DNA of 64,000 nt from Rhododendron vialii (GCF_030253575.1 NC_080566.1:11417501-11481500); one strand, 5' to 3'; positions 9,386 to 21,480 are shown, counted from the first letter of the stretch. Made by a program: numbers and translations. The notes: generated by a model not told the origin, from the letters alone.

Positions 9386-9674
9386 TTTTTCGTTTTTGTA
9401 CGAAATCCCTTCCCCGCCCCCCGTTCCCTTCTTTCATCCGGTCGCCGCAACTTCGGCTCATTCCGTCCGTATCTTCCCGGAGAGTCTTCGCAGCGATTTT
9501 TCGAGCTGCGAGCCAAAATAGCCCCCTTCAGCGGGCACTCTCGGCCGTAGCCATCCCTCCAACGGGATACGGGGTCCGGCCGGCGAGACGTGGCCAAGAA
9601 AGCCAGAGATAGAGCGAGCGGTGCCCGACGGGGCCGAAAAATGGACCAAAAGAATTGAAAGCGGAGTGCCTATC

Positions 9675-9793
9675 GGGTGCGATCATACCAGCACTAATGC
9701 ACCGGATCCCATCAGAACTCCGCGGTTAAGCGTGCTTGGGCGAGAGTAGTACTAGGATGGGTGACCCCCTGGGAAGTCCTCGTGTTGCACCCC
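9675..9793 (+). rRNA. 5S rRNA: 5S rRNA, copy 25
   Basis: A50G at the first base of box A, private; N spacer, 407 bp. Confidence 0.94.
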
Positions 9794-10081
9794 TTTTTCG
9801 TTTTTGTACGAAATCCCTTCCCCGCCCCCCGTTCCCTTCTTTCATCCGGTCGCCGCAACTTCGGCTCATGCCGTCCGTATCTTCCCGGAGAGTTTTCGCA
9901 GCGATTTTTCCAGCTTCGAGCCAAAATAGCCCCGTCAGCGGGCACGTTCGGCCGCAGCCATCCCTCCAACGGGATACGGGGTCCGGCCGGCGAGACGTGG
10001 CCAAGAAAGACAGAGATAGAGCGAGCGGTGCCCGACGGGGCCGAAAAATGGACCAAAAGAATTGAAAGCGGAGTGCCTATC

Positions 10082-10200
10082 GGGTGCGATCATACCAGCA
10101 CTAATGCACCGGATCCCATCAGAACTCCGCAGTTAAGCGTGCTTGGGCGAGAGTAGTACTAGGATGGGTGACCCCCTGGGAAGTCCTCGTGTTGCACCCC
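10082..10200 (+). rRNA. 5S rRNA: 5S rRNA, copy 26
   Basis: Consensus gene; F spacer. Confidence 0.97.
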
Positions 10201-10488
10201 TTTTTCGTTTTTGTACGAAATCCCTTCCCCGCCCCCCGTTCCCTTCTTTCATCCGGTCGCCGCAACTTCGGCTCATGCCGTCCGTATCTTTCCGGAGAGT
10301 TTTCGCAGCGATTTTTCCAGCTTCGAGCCAAAATAGCCCCGTCAGCGGGCACGTTCGGCCGCAGCCATCCCTCCAACGGGATACGGGGTCCGGCCGGCGA
10401 GACGTGGCCAAGAAAGACAGAGATAGAGGGAGCGGTGCCCGACGGGGCAGAAAAATGTACCAAAAGAATTGAAAGCGGAGTGCCTATC

Positions 10489-10607
10489 GGGTGCGATCAT
10501 ACCAGCACTAATGCACCGGATCCCATCAGAACTCCGCAGTTAAGCGTGCTTGGGCGAGAGTAGTACTAGGATGGGTGACCCCCTGGGAAGTCCTCGTGTT
10601 GCACCCC
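10489..10607 (+). rRNA. 5S rRNA: 5S rRNA, copy 27
   Basis: Consensus gene; T spacer. Confidence 0.97.
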
Positions 10608-10895
10608 TTTTTTGTTTTTGTACGAAATCTCTTCCCCGCCCCCCGTTCCCTTCTTTCATCCGGTCGCCGCAACTTCGGCTCATGCCGTCCGTATCTTCCC
10701 GGAGAGTTTTCGCAGCGATTTTTCCAGCTTCGAGCCAAAATAGCCCCGTCAGCGGGCACGTTCGGCCGCAGCCATCCCTCCAACGGGATACGGGGTCCGG
10801 CCGGCGAGACGTGGCCAAGAAAGCCAGAGATAGAGGGAGCGGTGCCCGACGGGGCCGAAAAATGGACCAAAAGAATTGAAAGCGGAGTGCCTATC

Positions 10896-11014
10896 GGGTG
10901 CGATCATAACAGCACTAATGCACCGGATCCCATCAGAACTCCGCAGTTAAGCGTGCTTGGGCGAGAGTAGTACTAGGATGGGTGACCCCCTGGGAAGTCC
11001 TCGTGTTGCACCCC
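10896..11014 (+). rRNA. 5S rRNA: 5S rRNA, copy 28
   Basis: First C14A copy of the window; N spacer. Confidence 0.95.
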
Positions 11015-11302
11015 TTTTTCGTTTTTGTACGAAATCCCTTCCCCGCCCCCCGTTCCCTTCTTTCATCCGGTCGCCGCAACTTCGGCTCATGCCGTCCGTA
11101 TCTTCCCGGAGAGTTTTCGCAGCGATTTTTCCAGCTTCGAGCCAAAATAGCCCCGTCAGCGGGCACGTTCGGCCGCAGCCATCCCTCCAACGGGATACGG
11201 GGTCCGGCCGGCGAGACGTGGCCAAGAAAGCCAGAGATAGAGGGAGCGGTGCCCGACGGGGCCGAAAAATGGACCAAAAGAATTGAAAGCGGAGTGCCTA
11301 TC

Positions 11303-11421
11303 GGGTGCGATCATAACAGCACTAATGCACCGGATCCCATCAGAACTCCGCAGTTAAGCGTGCTTGGGCGAGAGTAGTACTAGGATGGGTGACCCCCTGG
11401 GAAGTCCTCGTGTTGCACCCC
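11303..11421 (+). rRNA. 5S rRNA: 5S rRNA, copy 29
   Basis: C14A; F spacer. Confidence 0.95.
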
Positions 11422-11709
11422 TTTTTCGTTTTTGTACGAAATCCCTTCCCCGCCCCCCGTTCCCTTCTTTCATCCGGTCGCCGCAACTTCGGCTCATGCC
11501 GTCCGTATCTTTCCGGAGAGTTTTCGCAGCGATTTTTCCAGCTTCGAGCCAAAATAGCCCCGTCAGCGGGCACGTTCGGCCGCAGCCATCCCTCCAACGG
11601 GATACGGGGTCCGGCCGGCGAGACGTGGCCAAGAAAGACAGAGATAGAGGGAGCGGTGCCCGACGGGGCAGAAAAATGTACCAAAAGAATTGAAAGCGGA
11701 GTGCCTATC

Positions 11710-11828
11710 GGGTGCGATCATACCAGCACTAATGCACCGGATCCCATCAGAACTCCGCAGTTAAGCGTGCTTGGGCGAGAGTAGTACTAGGATGGGTGAC
11801 CCCCTGGGAAGTCCTCGTGTTGCACCCC
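11710..11828 (+). rRNA. 5S rRNA: 5S rRNA, copy 30
   Basis: Consensus gene; T spacer. Confidence 0.97.
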
Positions 11829-12116
11829 TTTTTTGTTTTTGTACGAAATCTCTTCCCCGCCCCCCGTTCCCTTCTTTCATCCGGTCGCCGCAACTTCGGC
11901 TCATGCCGTCCGTATCTTCCCGGAGAGTTTTCGCAGCGATTTTTCCAGCTTCGAGCCAAAATAGCCCCGTCAGCGGGCACGTTCGGCCGCAGCCATCCCT
12001 CCAACGGGATACGGGGTCCGGCCGGCGAGACGTGGCCAAGAAAGACAGAGATAGAGGGAGCGGTGCCCGACGGGGCAGAAAAATGTACCAAAAGAATTGA
12101 AAGCGGAGTGCCTATC

Positions 12117-12235
12117 GGGTGCGATCATACCAGCACTAATGCACCGGATCCCATCAGAACTCCGCAGTTAAGCGTGCTTGGGCGAGAGTAGTACTAGGAT
12201 GGGTGACCCCCTGGGAAGTCCTCGTGTTGCACCCC
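12117..12235 (+). rRNA. 5S rRNA: 5S rRNA, copy 31
   Basis: Consensus gene; D spacer, 408 bp. Confidence 0.97.
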
Positions 12236-12524
12236 TTTTTCGTTTTTGTACGAAATCCCTTCCCCGCCCCCCGTTCCCTTCTTTCATCCGGTCGCCGCAA
12301 CTTCGGCTCATTCCGTCCGTATCTTCCCGGAGAGTTTTCGCAGCGATTTTTCGAGCTGCGAGCCAAAATAGCCCCCTTCAGCGGGCACTCTCGGCCGTAG
12401 CCATCCCTCCAACGGGATACGGGGTCCGGCCGGCGAGACGTGGCCAAGAAAGCCAGAGATAGAGCGAGCAGTGCCCGACGGGGCAGAAAAATGGACCAAA
12501 AGAATTGAAAGCGGAGTGCCTATC

Positions 12525-12643
12525 GGGTGCGATCATACCAGCACTAATGCACCGGATCCCATCAGAACTCCGCAGTTAAGCGTGCTTGGGCGAGAGTAGT
12601 ACTAGGATGGGTGACCCCCTGGGAAGTCCTCGTGTTGCACCCC
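12525..12643 (+). rRNA. 5S rRNA: 5S rRNA, copy 32
   Basis: Consensus gene; F spacer. Confidence 0.97.
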
Positions 12644-12931
12644 TTTTTCGTTTTTGTACGAAATCCCTTCCCCGCCCCCCGTTCCCTTCTTTCATCCGGT
12701 CGCCGCAACTTCGGCTCATGCCGTCCGTATCTTTCCGGAGAGTTTTCGCAGCGATTTTTCCAGCTTCGAGCCAAAATAGCCCCGTCAGCGGGCACGTTCG
12801 GCCGCAGCCATCCCTCCAACGGGATACGGGGTCCGGCCGGCGAGACGTGGCCAAGAAAGACAGAGATAGAGGGAGCGGTGCCCGACGGGGCAGAAAAATG
12901 TACCAAAAGAATTGAAAGCGGAGTGCCTATC

Positions 12932-13050
12932 GGGTGCGATCATACCAGCACTAATGCACCGGATCCCATCAGAACTCCGCAGTTAAGCGTGCTTGGGCGA
13001 GAGTAGTACTAGGATGGGTGACCCCCTGGGAAGTCCTCGTGTTGCACCCC
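12932..13050 (+). rRNA. 5S rRNA: 5S rRNA, copy 33
   Basis: Consensus gene; T spacer. Confidence 0.97.
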
Positions 13051-13338
13051 TTTTTTGTTTTTGTACGAAATCTCTTCCCCGCCCCCCGTTCCCTTCTTTC
13101 ATCCGGTCGCCGCAACTTCGGCTCATGCCGTCCGTATCTTCCCGGAGAGTTTTCGCAGCGATTTTTCCAGCTTCGAGCCAAAATAGCCCCGTCAGCGGGC
13201 ACGTTCGGCCGCAGCCATCCCTCCAACGGGATACGGGGTCCGGCCGGCGAGACGTGGCCAAGAAAGCCAGAGATAGAGCGAGCAGTGCCCGACGGGGCCG
13301 AAAAATGGACCAAAAGAATTGAAAGCGGAGTGCCTTTC

Positions 13339-13457
13339 GGGTGCGATCATACCAGCACTAATGCACCGGATCCCATCAGAACTCCGCAGTTAAGCGTGCT
13401 TGGGCGAGAGTAGTACTAGGATGGGTGACCCCCTGGGAAGTCCTCGTGTTGCACCCC
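13339..13457 (+). rRNA. 5S rRNA: 5S rRNA, copy 34
   Basis: Consensus gene with A-3T just upstream; N spacer with private CAACGGAATAC. Confidence 0.96.
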
Positions 13458-13745
13458 TTTTTCGTTTTTGTACGAAATCCCTTCCCCGCCCCCCGTTCCC
13501 TTCTTTCATCCGGTCGCCGCAACTTCGGCTCATGCCGTCCGTATCTTCCCGGAGAGTTTTCGCAGCGATTTTTCCAGCTTCGAGCCAAAATAGCCCCGTC
13601 AGCGGGCACGTTCGGCCGCAGCCATCCCTCCAACGGAATACGGGGTCCGGCCGGCGAGACGTGGCCAAGAAAGACAGAGATAGAGGGAGCGGTGCCCGAC
13701 GGGGCAGAAAAATGTACCAAAAGAATTGAAAGCGGAGTGCCTATC

Positions 13746-13864
13746 GGGTGCGATCATACCAGCACTAATGCACCGGATCCCATCAGAACTCCGCAGTTAA
13801 GCGTGCTTGGGCGAGAGTAGTACTAGGATGGGTGACCCCCTGGGAAGTCCTCGTGTTGCACCCC
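13746..13864 (+). rRNA. 5S rRNA: 5S rRNA, copy 35
   Basis: Consensus gene; F spacer. Confidence 0.97.
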
Positions 13865-14152
13865 TTTTTCGTTTTTGTACGAAATCCCTTCCCCGCCCCC
13901 CGTTCCCTTCTTTCATCCGGTCGCCGCAACTTCGGCTCATGCCGTCCGTATCTTTCCGGAGAGTTTTCGCAGCGATTTTTCCAGCTTCGAGCCAAAATAG
14001 CCCCGTCAGCGGGCACGTTCGGCCGCAGCCATCCCTCCAACGGGATACGGGGTCCGGCCGGCGAGACGTGGCCAAGAAAGACAGAGATAGAGGGAGCGGT
14101 GCCCGACGGGGCCGAAAAATGGACCAAAAGAATTGAAAGCGGAGTGCCTTTC

Positions 14153-14271
14153 GGGTGCGATCATACCAGCACTAATGCACCGGATCCCATCAGAACTCCG
14201 CAGTTAAGCGTGCTTGGGCGAGAGTAGTACTAGGATGGGTGACCCCCTGGGAAGTCCTCGTGTTGCACCCC
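14153..14271 (+). rRNA. 5S rRNA: 5S rRNA, copy 36
   Basis: Consensus gene with A-3T upstream; T spacer with private ACTTTGG. Confidence 0.96.
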
Positions 14272-14559
14272 TTTTTTGTTTTTGTACGAAATCTCTTCCC
14301 CGCCCCCCGTTCCCTTCTTTCATCCGGTCGCCGCAACTTTGGCTCATGCCGTCCGTATCTTCCCGGAGAGTTTTCGCAGCGATTTTTCCAGCTTCGAGCC
14401 AAAATAGCCCCGTCAGCGGGCACGTTCGGCCGCAGCCATCCCTCCAACGGGATACGGGGTCCGGCCGGCGAGACGTGGCCAAGAAAGACAGAGATAGAGG
14501 GAGCGGTGCCCGACGGGGCAGAAAAATGTACCAAAAGAATTGAAAGCGGAGTGCCTATC

Positions 14560-14678
14560 GGGTGCGATCATACCAGCACTAATGCACCGGATCCCATCAG
14601 AACTCCGCAGTTAAGCGTGCTTGGGCGAGAGTAGTACTAGGATGGGTGACCCCCTGGGAAGTCCTCGTGTTGCACCCC
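14560..14678 (+). rRNA. 5S rRNA: 5S rRNA, copy 37
   Basis: Consensus gene; D spacer, 408 bp. Confidence 0.97.
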
Positions 14679-14967
14679 TTTTTCGTTTTTGTACGAAATC
14701 CCTTCCCCGCCCCCCGTTCCCTTCTTTCATCCGGTCGCCGCAACTTCGGCTCATTCCGTCCGTATCTTCCCGGAGAGTTTTCGCAGCGATTTTTCGAGCT
14801 GCGAGCCAAAATAGCCCCCTTCAGCGGGCACTCTCGGCCGTAGCCATCCCTCCAACGGGATACGGGGTCCGGCCGGCGAGACGTGGCCAAGAAAGCCAGA
14901 GATAGAGCGAGCAGTGCCCGACGGGGCAGAAAAATGGACCAAAAGAATTGAAAGCGGAGTGCCTATC

Positions 14968-15086
14968 GGGTGCGATCATACCAGCACTAATGCACCGGAT
15001 CCCATCAGAACTCCGCAGTTAAGCGTGCTTGGGCGAGAGTAGTACTAGGATGGGTGACCCCCTGGGAAGTCCTCGTGTTGCACCCC
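14968..15086 (+). rRNA. 5S rRNA: 5S rRNA, copy 38
   Basis: Consensus gene; F spacer. Confidence 0.97.
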
Positions 15087-15374
15087 TTTTTCGTTTTTGT
15101 ACGAAATCCCTTCCCCGCCCCCCGTTCCCTTCTTTCATCCGGTCGCCGCAACTTCGGCTCATGCCGTCCGTATCTTTCCGGAGAGTTTTCGCAGCGATTT
15201 TTCCAGCTTCGAGCCAAAATAGCCCCGTCAGCGGGCACGTTCGGCCGCAGCCATCCCTCCAACGGGATACGGGGTCCGGCCGGCGAGACGTGGCCAAGAA
15301 AGACAGAGATAGAGGGAGCGGTGCCCGACGGGGCAGAAAAATGTACCAAAAGAATTGAAAGCGGAGTGCCTATC

Positions 15375-15493
15375 GGGTGCGATCATACCAGCACTAATGC
15401 ACCGGATCCCATCAGAACTCCGCAGTTAAGCGTGCTTGGGCGAGAGTAGTACTAGGATGGGTGACCCCCTGGGAAGTCCTCGTGTTGCACCCC
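15375..15493 (+). rRNA. 5S rRNA: 5S rRNA, copy 39
   Basis: Consensus gene; T spacer. Confidence 0.97.
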
Positions 15494-15781
15494 TTTTTTG
15501 TTTTTGTACGAAATCTCTTCCCCGCCCCCCGTTCCCTTCTTTCATCCGGTCGCCGCAACTTCGGCTCATGCCGTCCGTATCTTCCCGGAGAGTTTTCGCA
15601 GCGATTTTTCCAGCTTCGAGCCAAAATAGCCCCGTCAGCGGGCACGTTCGGCCGCAGCCATCCCTCCAACGGGATACGGGGTCCGGCCGGCGAGACGTGG
15701 CCAAGAAAGACAGAGATAGAGGGAGCGGTGCCCGACGGGGCAGAAAAATGTACCAAAAGAATTGAAAGCGGAGTGCCTATC

Positions 15782-15900
15782 GGGTGCGATCATACCAGCA
15801 CTAATGCACCGGATCCCATCAGAACTCCGCAGTTAAGCGTGCTTGGGCGAGAGTAGTACTAGGATGGGTGACCCCCTGGGAAGTCCTCGTGTTGCACCCC
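15782..15900 (+). rRNA. 5S rRNA: 5S rRNA, copy 40
   Basis: Consensus gene; D spacer, 408 bp. Confidence 0.97.
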
Positions 15901-16189
15901 TTTTTCGTTTTTGTACGAAATCCCTTCCCCGCCCCCCGTTCCCTTCTTTCATCCGGTCGCCGCAACTTCGGCTCATTCCGTCCGTATCTTCCCGGAGAGT
16001 TTTCGCAGCGATTTTTCGAGCTGCGAGCCAAAATAGCCCCCTTCAGCGGGCACTCTCGGCCGTAGCCATCCCTCCAACGGGATACGGGGTCCGGCCGGCG
16101 AGACGTGGCCAAGAAAGCCAGAGATAGAGCGAGCAGTGCCCGACGGGGCAGAAAAATGGACCAAAAGAATTGAAAGCGGAGTGCCTATC

Positions 16190-16308
16190 GGGTGCGATCA
16201 TACCAGCACTAATGCACCGGATCCCATCAGAACTCCGCAGTTAAGCGTGCTTGGGCGAGAGTAGTACTAGGATGGGTGACCCCCTGGGAAGTCCTCGTGT
16301 TGCACCCC
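16190..16308 (+). rRNA. 5S rRNA: 5S rRNA, copy 41
   Basis: Consensus gene; F spacer. Confidence 0.97.
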
Positions 16309-16596
16309 TTTTTCGTTTTTGTACGAAATCCCTTCCCCGCCCCCCGTTCCCTTCTTTCATCCGGTCGCCGCAACTTCGGCTCATGCCGTCCGTATCTTTC
16401 CGGAGAGTTTTCGCAGCGATTTTTCCAGCTTCGAGCCAAAATAGCCCCGTCAGCGGGCACGTTCGGCCGCAGCCATCCCTCCAACGGGATACGGGGTCCG
16501 GCCGGCGAGACGTGGCCAAGAAAGACAGAGATAGAGGGAGCGGTGCCCGACGGGGCAGAAAAATGTACCAAAAGAATTGAAAGCGGAGTGCCTATC

Positions 16597-16715
16597 GGGT
16601 GCGATCATACCAGCACTAATGCACCGGATCCCATCAGAACTCCGCAGTTAAGCGTGCTTGGGCGAGAGTAGTACTAGGATGGGTGACCCCCTGGGAAGTC
16701 CTCGTGTTGCACCCC
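16597..16715 (+). rRNA. 5S rRNA: 5S rRNA, copy 42
   Basis: Consensus gene; T spacer. Confidence 0.97.
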
Positions 16716-17003
16716 TTTTTTGTTTTTGTACGAAATCTCTTCCCCGCCCCCCGTTCCCTTCTTTCATCCGGTCGCCGCAACTTCGGCTCATGCCGTCCGT
16801 ATCTTCCCGGAGAGTTTTCGCAGCGATTTTTCCAGCTTCGAGCCAAAATAGCCCCGTCAGCGGGCACGTTCGGCCGCAGCCATCCCTCCAACGGGATACG
16901 GGGTCCGGCCGGCGAGACGTGGCCAAGAAAGCCAGAGATAGAGCGAGCAGTGCCCGACGGGGCCGAAAAATGGACCAAAAGAATTGAAAGCGGAGTGCCT
17001 TTC

Positions 17004-17122
17004 GGGTGCGATCATACCAGCACTAATGCACCGGATCCCATCAGAACTCCGCAGTTAAGCGTGCTTGGGCGAGAGTAGTACTAGGATGGGTGACCCCCTG
17101 GGAAGTCCTCGTGTTGCACCCC
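17004..17122 (+). rRNA. 5S rRNA: 5S rRNA, copy 43
   Basis: Consensus gene with A-3T upstream; N spacer. Confidence 0.96.
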
Positions 17123-17410
17123 TTTTTCGTTTTTGTACGAAATCCCTTCCCCGCCCCCCGTTCCCTTCTTTCATCCGGTCGCCGCAACTTCGGCTCATGC
17201 CGTCCGTATCTTCCCGGAGAGTTTTCGCAGCGATTTTTCCAGCTTCGAGCCAAAATAGCCCCGTCAGCGGGCACGTTCGGCCGCAGCCATCCCTCCAACG
17301 GGATACGGGGTCCGGCCGGCGAGACGTGGCCAAGAAAGACAGAGATAGAGGGAGCGGTGCCCGACGGGGCAGAAAAATGTACCAAAAGAATTGAAAGCGG
17401 AGTGCCTATC

Positions 17411-17529
17411 GGGTGCGATCATACCAGCACTAATGCACCGGATCCCATCAGAACTCCGCAGTTAAGCGTGCTTGGGCGAGAGTAGTACTAGGATGGGTGA
17501 CCCCCTGGGAAGTCCTCGTGTTGCACCCC
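17411..17529 (+). rRNA. 5S rRNA: 5S rRNA, copy 44
   Basis: Consensus gene; F spacer. Confidence 0.97.
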
Positions 17530-17817
17530 TTTTTCGTTTTTGTACGAAATCCCTTCCCCGCCCCCCGTTCCCTTCTTTCATCCGGTCGCCGCAACTTCGG
17601 CTCATGCCGTCCGTATCTTTCCGGAGAGTTTTCGCAGCGATTTTTCCAGCTTCGAGCCAAAATAGCCCCGTCAGCGGGCACGTTCGGCCGCAGCCATCCC
17701 TCCAACGGGATACGGGGTCCGGCCGGCGAGACGTGGCCAAGAAAGACAGAGATAGAGGGAGCGGTGCCCGACGGGGCAGAAAAATGTACCAAAAGAATTG
17801 AAAGCGGAGTGCCTATC

Positions 17818-17936
17818 GGGTGCGATCATACCAGCACTAATGCACCGGATCCCATCAGAACTCCGCAGTTAAGCGTGCTTGGGCGAGAGTAGTACTAGGA
17901 TGGGTGACCCCCTGGGAAGTCCTCGTGTTGCACCCC
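17818..17936 (+). rRNA. 5S rRNA: 5S rRNA, copy 45
   Basis: Consensus gene; C1 spacer; first unit of the 4477 bp repeat. Confidence 0.97.
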
Positions 17937-18224
17937 TTTTTCGTTTTTGTACGAAATCTCTTCCCCGCCCCCCGTTCCCTTCTTTCATCCGGTCGCCGCA
18001 ACTTCGGCTCATGCCGTCCGTATCTTCCCGGAGAGTTTTCGCAGCGATTTTTCCAGCTTCGAGCCAAAATAGCCCCGTCAGCGGGCACGTTCGGCCGCAG
18101 CCATCCCTCCAACGGGATACGGGGTCCGGCCGGCGAGACGTGGCCAAGAAAGCCAGAGATAGAGGGAGCGGTGCCCGACGGGGCCGAAAAATGGACCAAA
18201 AGAATTGAAAGCGGAGTGCCTATC

Positions 18225-18343
18225 GGGTGCGATCATAACAGCACTAATGCACCGGATCCCATCAGAACTCCGCAGTTAAGCGTGCTTGGGCGAGAGTAGT
18301 ACTAGGATGGGTGACCCCCTGGGAAGTCCTCGTGTTGCACCCC
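18225..18343 (+). rRNA. 5S rRNA: 5S rRNA, copy 46
   Basis: C14A; G spacer. Confidence 0.95.
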
Positions 18344-18631
18344 TTTTTCGTTTTTGTACGAAATCCCTTCCCCGCCCCCCGTTCCCTTCTTTCATCCGGT
18401 CGCCGCAACTTCGGCTCATGCCGTCCGTATCTTCCCGGAGAGTTTTCGCAGCGATTTTTCCAGCTTCGAGCCAAAATAGCCCCGTCAGCGGGCACGTTCG
18501 GCCGCAGCCATCCCTCCAACGGGATACGGGGTCCGGCCGGCGAGACGTGGGCAAGAAAGCCAGAGATAGAGGGAGCGGTGCCCGACGGGGCCGAAAAATG
18601 GACCAAAAGAATTGAAAGCGGAGTGCCTATC

Positions 18632-18750
18632 GGGTGCGATCATACCAGCACTAATGCACCGGATCCCATCAGAACTCCGCAGTTAAGCGTGCTTGGGCGA
18701 GAGTAGTACTAGGATGGGTGACCCCCTGGGAAGTCCTCGTGTTGCACCCC
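18632..18750 (+). rRNA. 5S rRNA: 5S rRNA, copy 47
   Basis: Consensus gene; C1 spacer. Confidence 0.97.
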
Positions 18751-19038
18751 TTTTTCGTTTTTGTACGAAATCTCTTCCCCGCCCCCCGTTCCCTTCTTTC
18801 ATCCGGTCGCCGCAACTTCGGCTCATGCCGTCCGTATCTTCCCGGAGAGTTTTCGCAGCGATTTTTCCAGCTTCGAGCCAAAATAGCCCCGTCAGCGGGC
18901 ACGTTCGGCCGCAGCCATCCCTCCAACGGGATACGGGGTCCGGCCGGCGAGACGTGGCCAAGAAAGCCAGAGATAGAGGGAGCGGTGCCCGACGGGGCAG
19001 AAAAATGGACCAAAAGAATTGAAAGCGGAGTGCCTATC

Positions 19039-19157
19039 GGGTGCGATCATAACAGCACTAATGCACCGGATCCCATCAGAACTCCGCAGTTAAGCGTGCT
19101 TGGGCGAGAGTAGTACTAGGATGGGTGACCCCCTGGGAAGTCCTCGTGTTGCACCCC
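19039..19157 (+). rRNA. 5S rRNA: 5S rRNA, copy 48
   Basis: C14A; N spacer. Confidence 0.95.
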
Positions 19158-19445
19158 TTTTTCGTTTTTGTACGAAATCCCTTCCCCGCCCCCCGTTCCC
19201 TTCTTTCATCCGGTCGCCGCAACTTCGGCTCATGCCGTCCGTATCTTCCCGGAGAGTTTTCGCAGCGATTTTTCCAGCTTCGAGCCAAAATAGCCCCGTC
19301 AGCGGGCACGTTCGGCCGCAGCCATCCCTCCAACGGGATACGGGGTCCGGCCGGCGAGACGTGGCCAAGAAAGCCAGAGATAGAGCGAGCAGTGCCCGAC
19401 GGGGCCGAAAAATGGACCAAAAGAATTGAAAGCGGAGTGCCTTTC

Positions 19446-19564
19446 GGGTGCGATCATACCAGCACTAATGCACCGGATCCCATCAGAACTCCGCAGTTAA
19501 GCGTGCTTGGGCGAGAGTAGTACTAGGATGGGTGACCCCCTGGGAAGTCCTCGTGTTGCACCCC
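19446..19564 (+). rRNA. 5S rRNA: 5S rRNA, copy 49
   Basis: Consensus gene with A-3T upstream; N spacer. Confidence 0.96.
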
Positions 19565-19852
19565 TTTTTCGTTTTTGTACGAAATCCCTTCCCCGCCCCC
19601 CGTTCCCTTCTTTCATCCGGTCGCCGCAACTTCGGCTCATGCCGTCCGTATCTTCCCGGAGAGTTTTCGCAGCGATTTTTCCAGCTTCGAGCCAAAATAG
19701 CCCCGTCAGCGGGCACGTTCGGCCGCAGCCATCCCTCCAACGGGATACGGGGTCCGGCCGGCGAGACGTGGCCAAGAAAGACAGAGATAGAGGGAGCGGT
19801 GCCCGACGGGGCAGAAAAATGTACCAAAAGAATTGAAAGCGGAGTGCCTATC

Positions 19853-19971
19853 GGGTGCGATCATACCAGCACTAATGCACCGGATCCCATCAGAACTCCG
19901 CAGTTAAGCGTGCTTGGGCGAGAGTAGTACTAGGATGGGTGACCCCCTGGGAAGTCCTCGTGTTGCACCCC
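19853..19971 (+). rRNA. 5S rRNA: 5S rRNA, copy 50
   Basis: Consensus gene; N spacer. Confidence 0.97.
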
Positions 19972-20259
19972 TTTTTCGTTTTTGTACGAAATCCCTTCCC
20001 CGCCCCCCGTTCCCTTCTTTCATCCGGTCGCCGCAACTTCGGCTCATGCCGTCCGTATCTTCCCGGAGAGTTTTCGCAGCGATTTTTCCAGCTTCGAGCC
20101 AAAATAGCCCCGTCAGCGGGCACGTTCGGCCGCAGCCATCCCTCCAACGGGATACGGGGTCCGGCCGGCGAGACGTGGCCAAGAAAGACAGAGATAGAGG
20201 GAGCGGTGCCCGACGGGGCAGAAAAATGTACCAAAAGAATTGAAAGCGGAGTGCCTATC

Positions 20260-20378
20260 GGGTGCGATCATACCAGCACTAATGCACCGGATCCCATCAG
20301 AACTCCGCAGTTAAGCGTGCTTGGGCGAGAGTAGTACTAGGATGGGTGACCCCCTGGGAAGTCCTCGTGTTGCACCCC
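20260..20378 (+). rRNA. 5S rRNA: 5S rRNA, copy 51
   Basis: Consensus gene; F spacer. Confidence 0.97.
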
Positions 20379-20666
20379 TTTTTCGTTTTTGTACGAAATC
20401 CCTTCCCCGCCCCCCGTTCCCTTCTTTCATCCGGTCGCCGCAACTTCGGCTCATGCCGTCCGTATCTTTCCGGAGAGTTTTCGCAGCGATTTTTCCAGCT
20501 TCGAGCCAAAATAGCCCCGTCAGCGGGCACGTTCGGCCGCAGCCATCCCTCCAACGGGATACGGGGTCCGGCCGGCGAGACGTGGCCAAGAAAGACAGAG
20601 ATAGAGGGAGCGGTGCCCGACGGGGCAGAAAAATGTACCAAAAGAATTGAAAGCGGAGTGCCTATC

Positions 20667-20785
20667 GGGTGCGATCATACCAGCACTAATGCACCGGATC
20701 CCATCAGAACTCCGCAGTTAAGCGTGCTTGGGCGAGAGTAGTACTAGGATGGGTGACCCCCTGGGAAGTCCTCGTGTTGCACCCC
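20667..20785 (+). rRNA. 5S rRNA: 5S rRNA, copy 52
   Basis: Consensus gene; C1 spacer with CAACTGG, shared with unit 63. Confidence 0.97.
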
Positions 20786-21073
20786 TTTTTCGTTTTTGTA
20801 CGAAATCTCTTCCCCGCCCCCCGTTCCCTTCTTTCATCCGGTCGCCGCAACTTCGGCTCATGCCGTCCGTATCTTCCCGGAGAGTTTTCGCAGCGATTTT
20901 TCCAGCTTCGAGCCAAAATAGCCCCGTCAGCGGGCACGTTCGGCCGCAGCCATCCCTCCAACTGGATACGGGGTCCGGCCGGCGAGACGTGGCCAAGAAA
21001 GCCAGAGATAGAGGGAGCGGTGCCCGACGGGGCCGAAAAATGGACCAAAAGAATTGAAAGCGGAGTGCCTATC

Positions 21074-21192
21074 GGGTGCGATCATAACAGCACTAATGCA
21101 CCGGATCCCATCAGAACTCCGCAGTTAAGCGTGCTTGGGCGAGAGTAGTACTAGGATGGGTGACCCCCTGGGAAGTCCTCGTGTTGCACCCC
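21074..21192 (+). rRNA. 5S rRNA: 5S rRNA, copy 53
   Basis: C14A; G spacer. Confidence 0.95.
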
Positions 21193-21480
21193 TTTTTCGT
21201 TTTTGTACGAAATCCCTTCCCCGCCCCCCGTTCCCTTCTTTCATCCGGTCGCCGCAACTTCGGCTCATGCCGTCCGTATCTTCCCGGAGAGTTTTCGCAG
21301 CGATTTTTCCAGCTTCGAGCCAAAATAGCCCCGTCAGCGGGCACGTTCGGCCGCAGCCATCCCTCCAACGGGATACGGGGTCCGGCCGGCGAGACGTGGG
21401 CAAGAAAGCCAGAGATAGAGGGAGCGGTGCCCGACGGGGCCGAAAAATGGACCAAAAGAATTGAAAGCGGAGTGCCTATC

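Larger units (their letters stand above)
10082..17410 (+). repeat. Three-unit module F-T-X repeated six times
   Basis: Units 26-43 run F, T, then N or D, with a period of 1221-1222 bp: third members are N (28), D (31), N (34), D (37), D (40), N (43). Units 31-35 and 40-44 also correspond at an offset of 3665 bp, sharing A-3T before genes 34 and 43. Confidence 0.85.
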
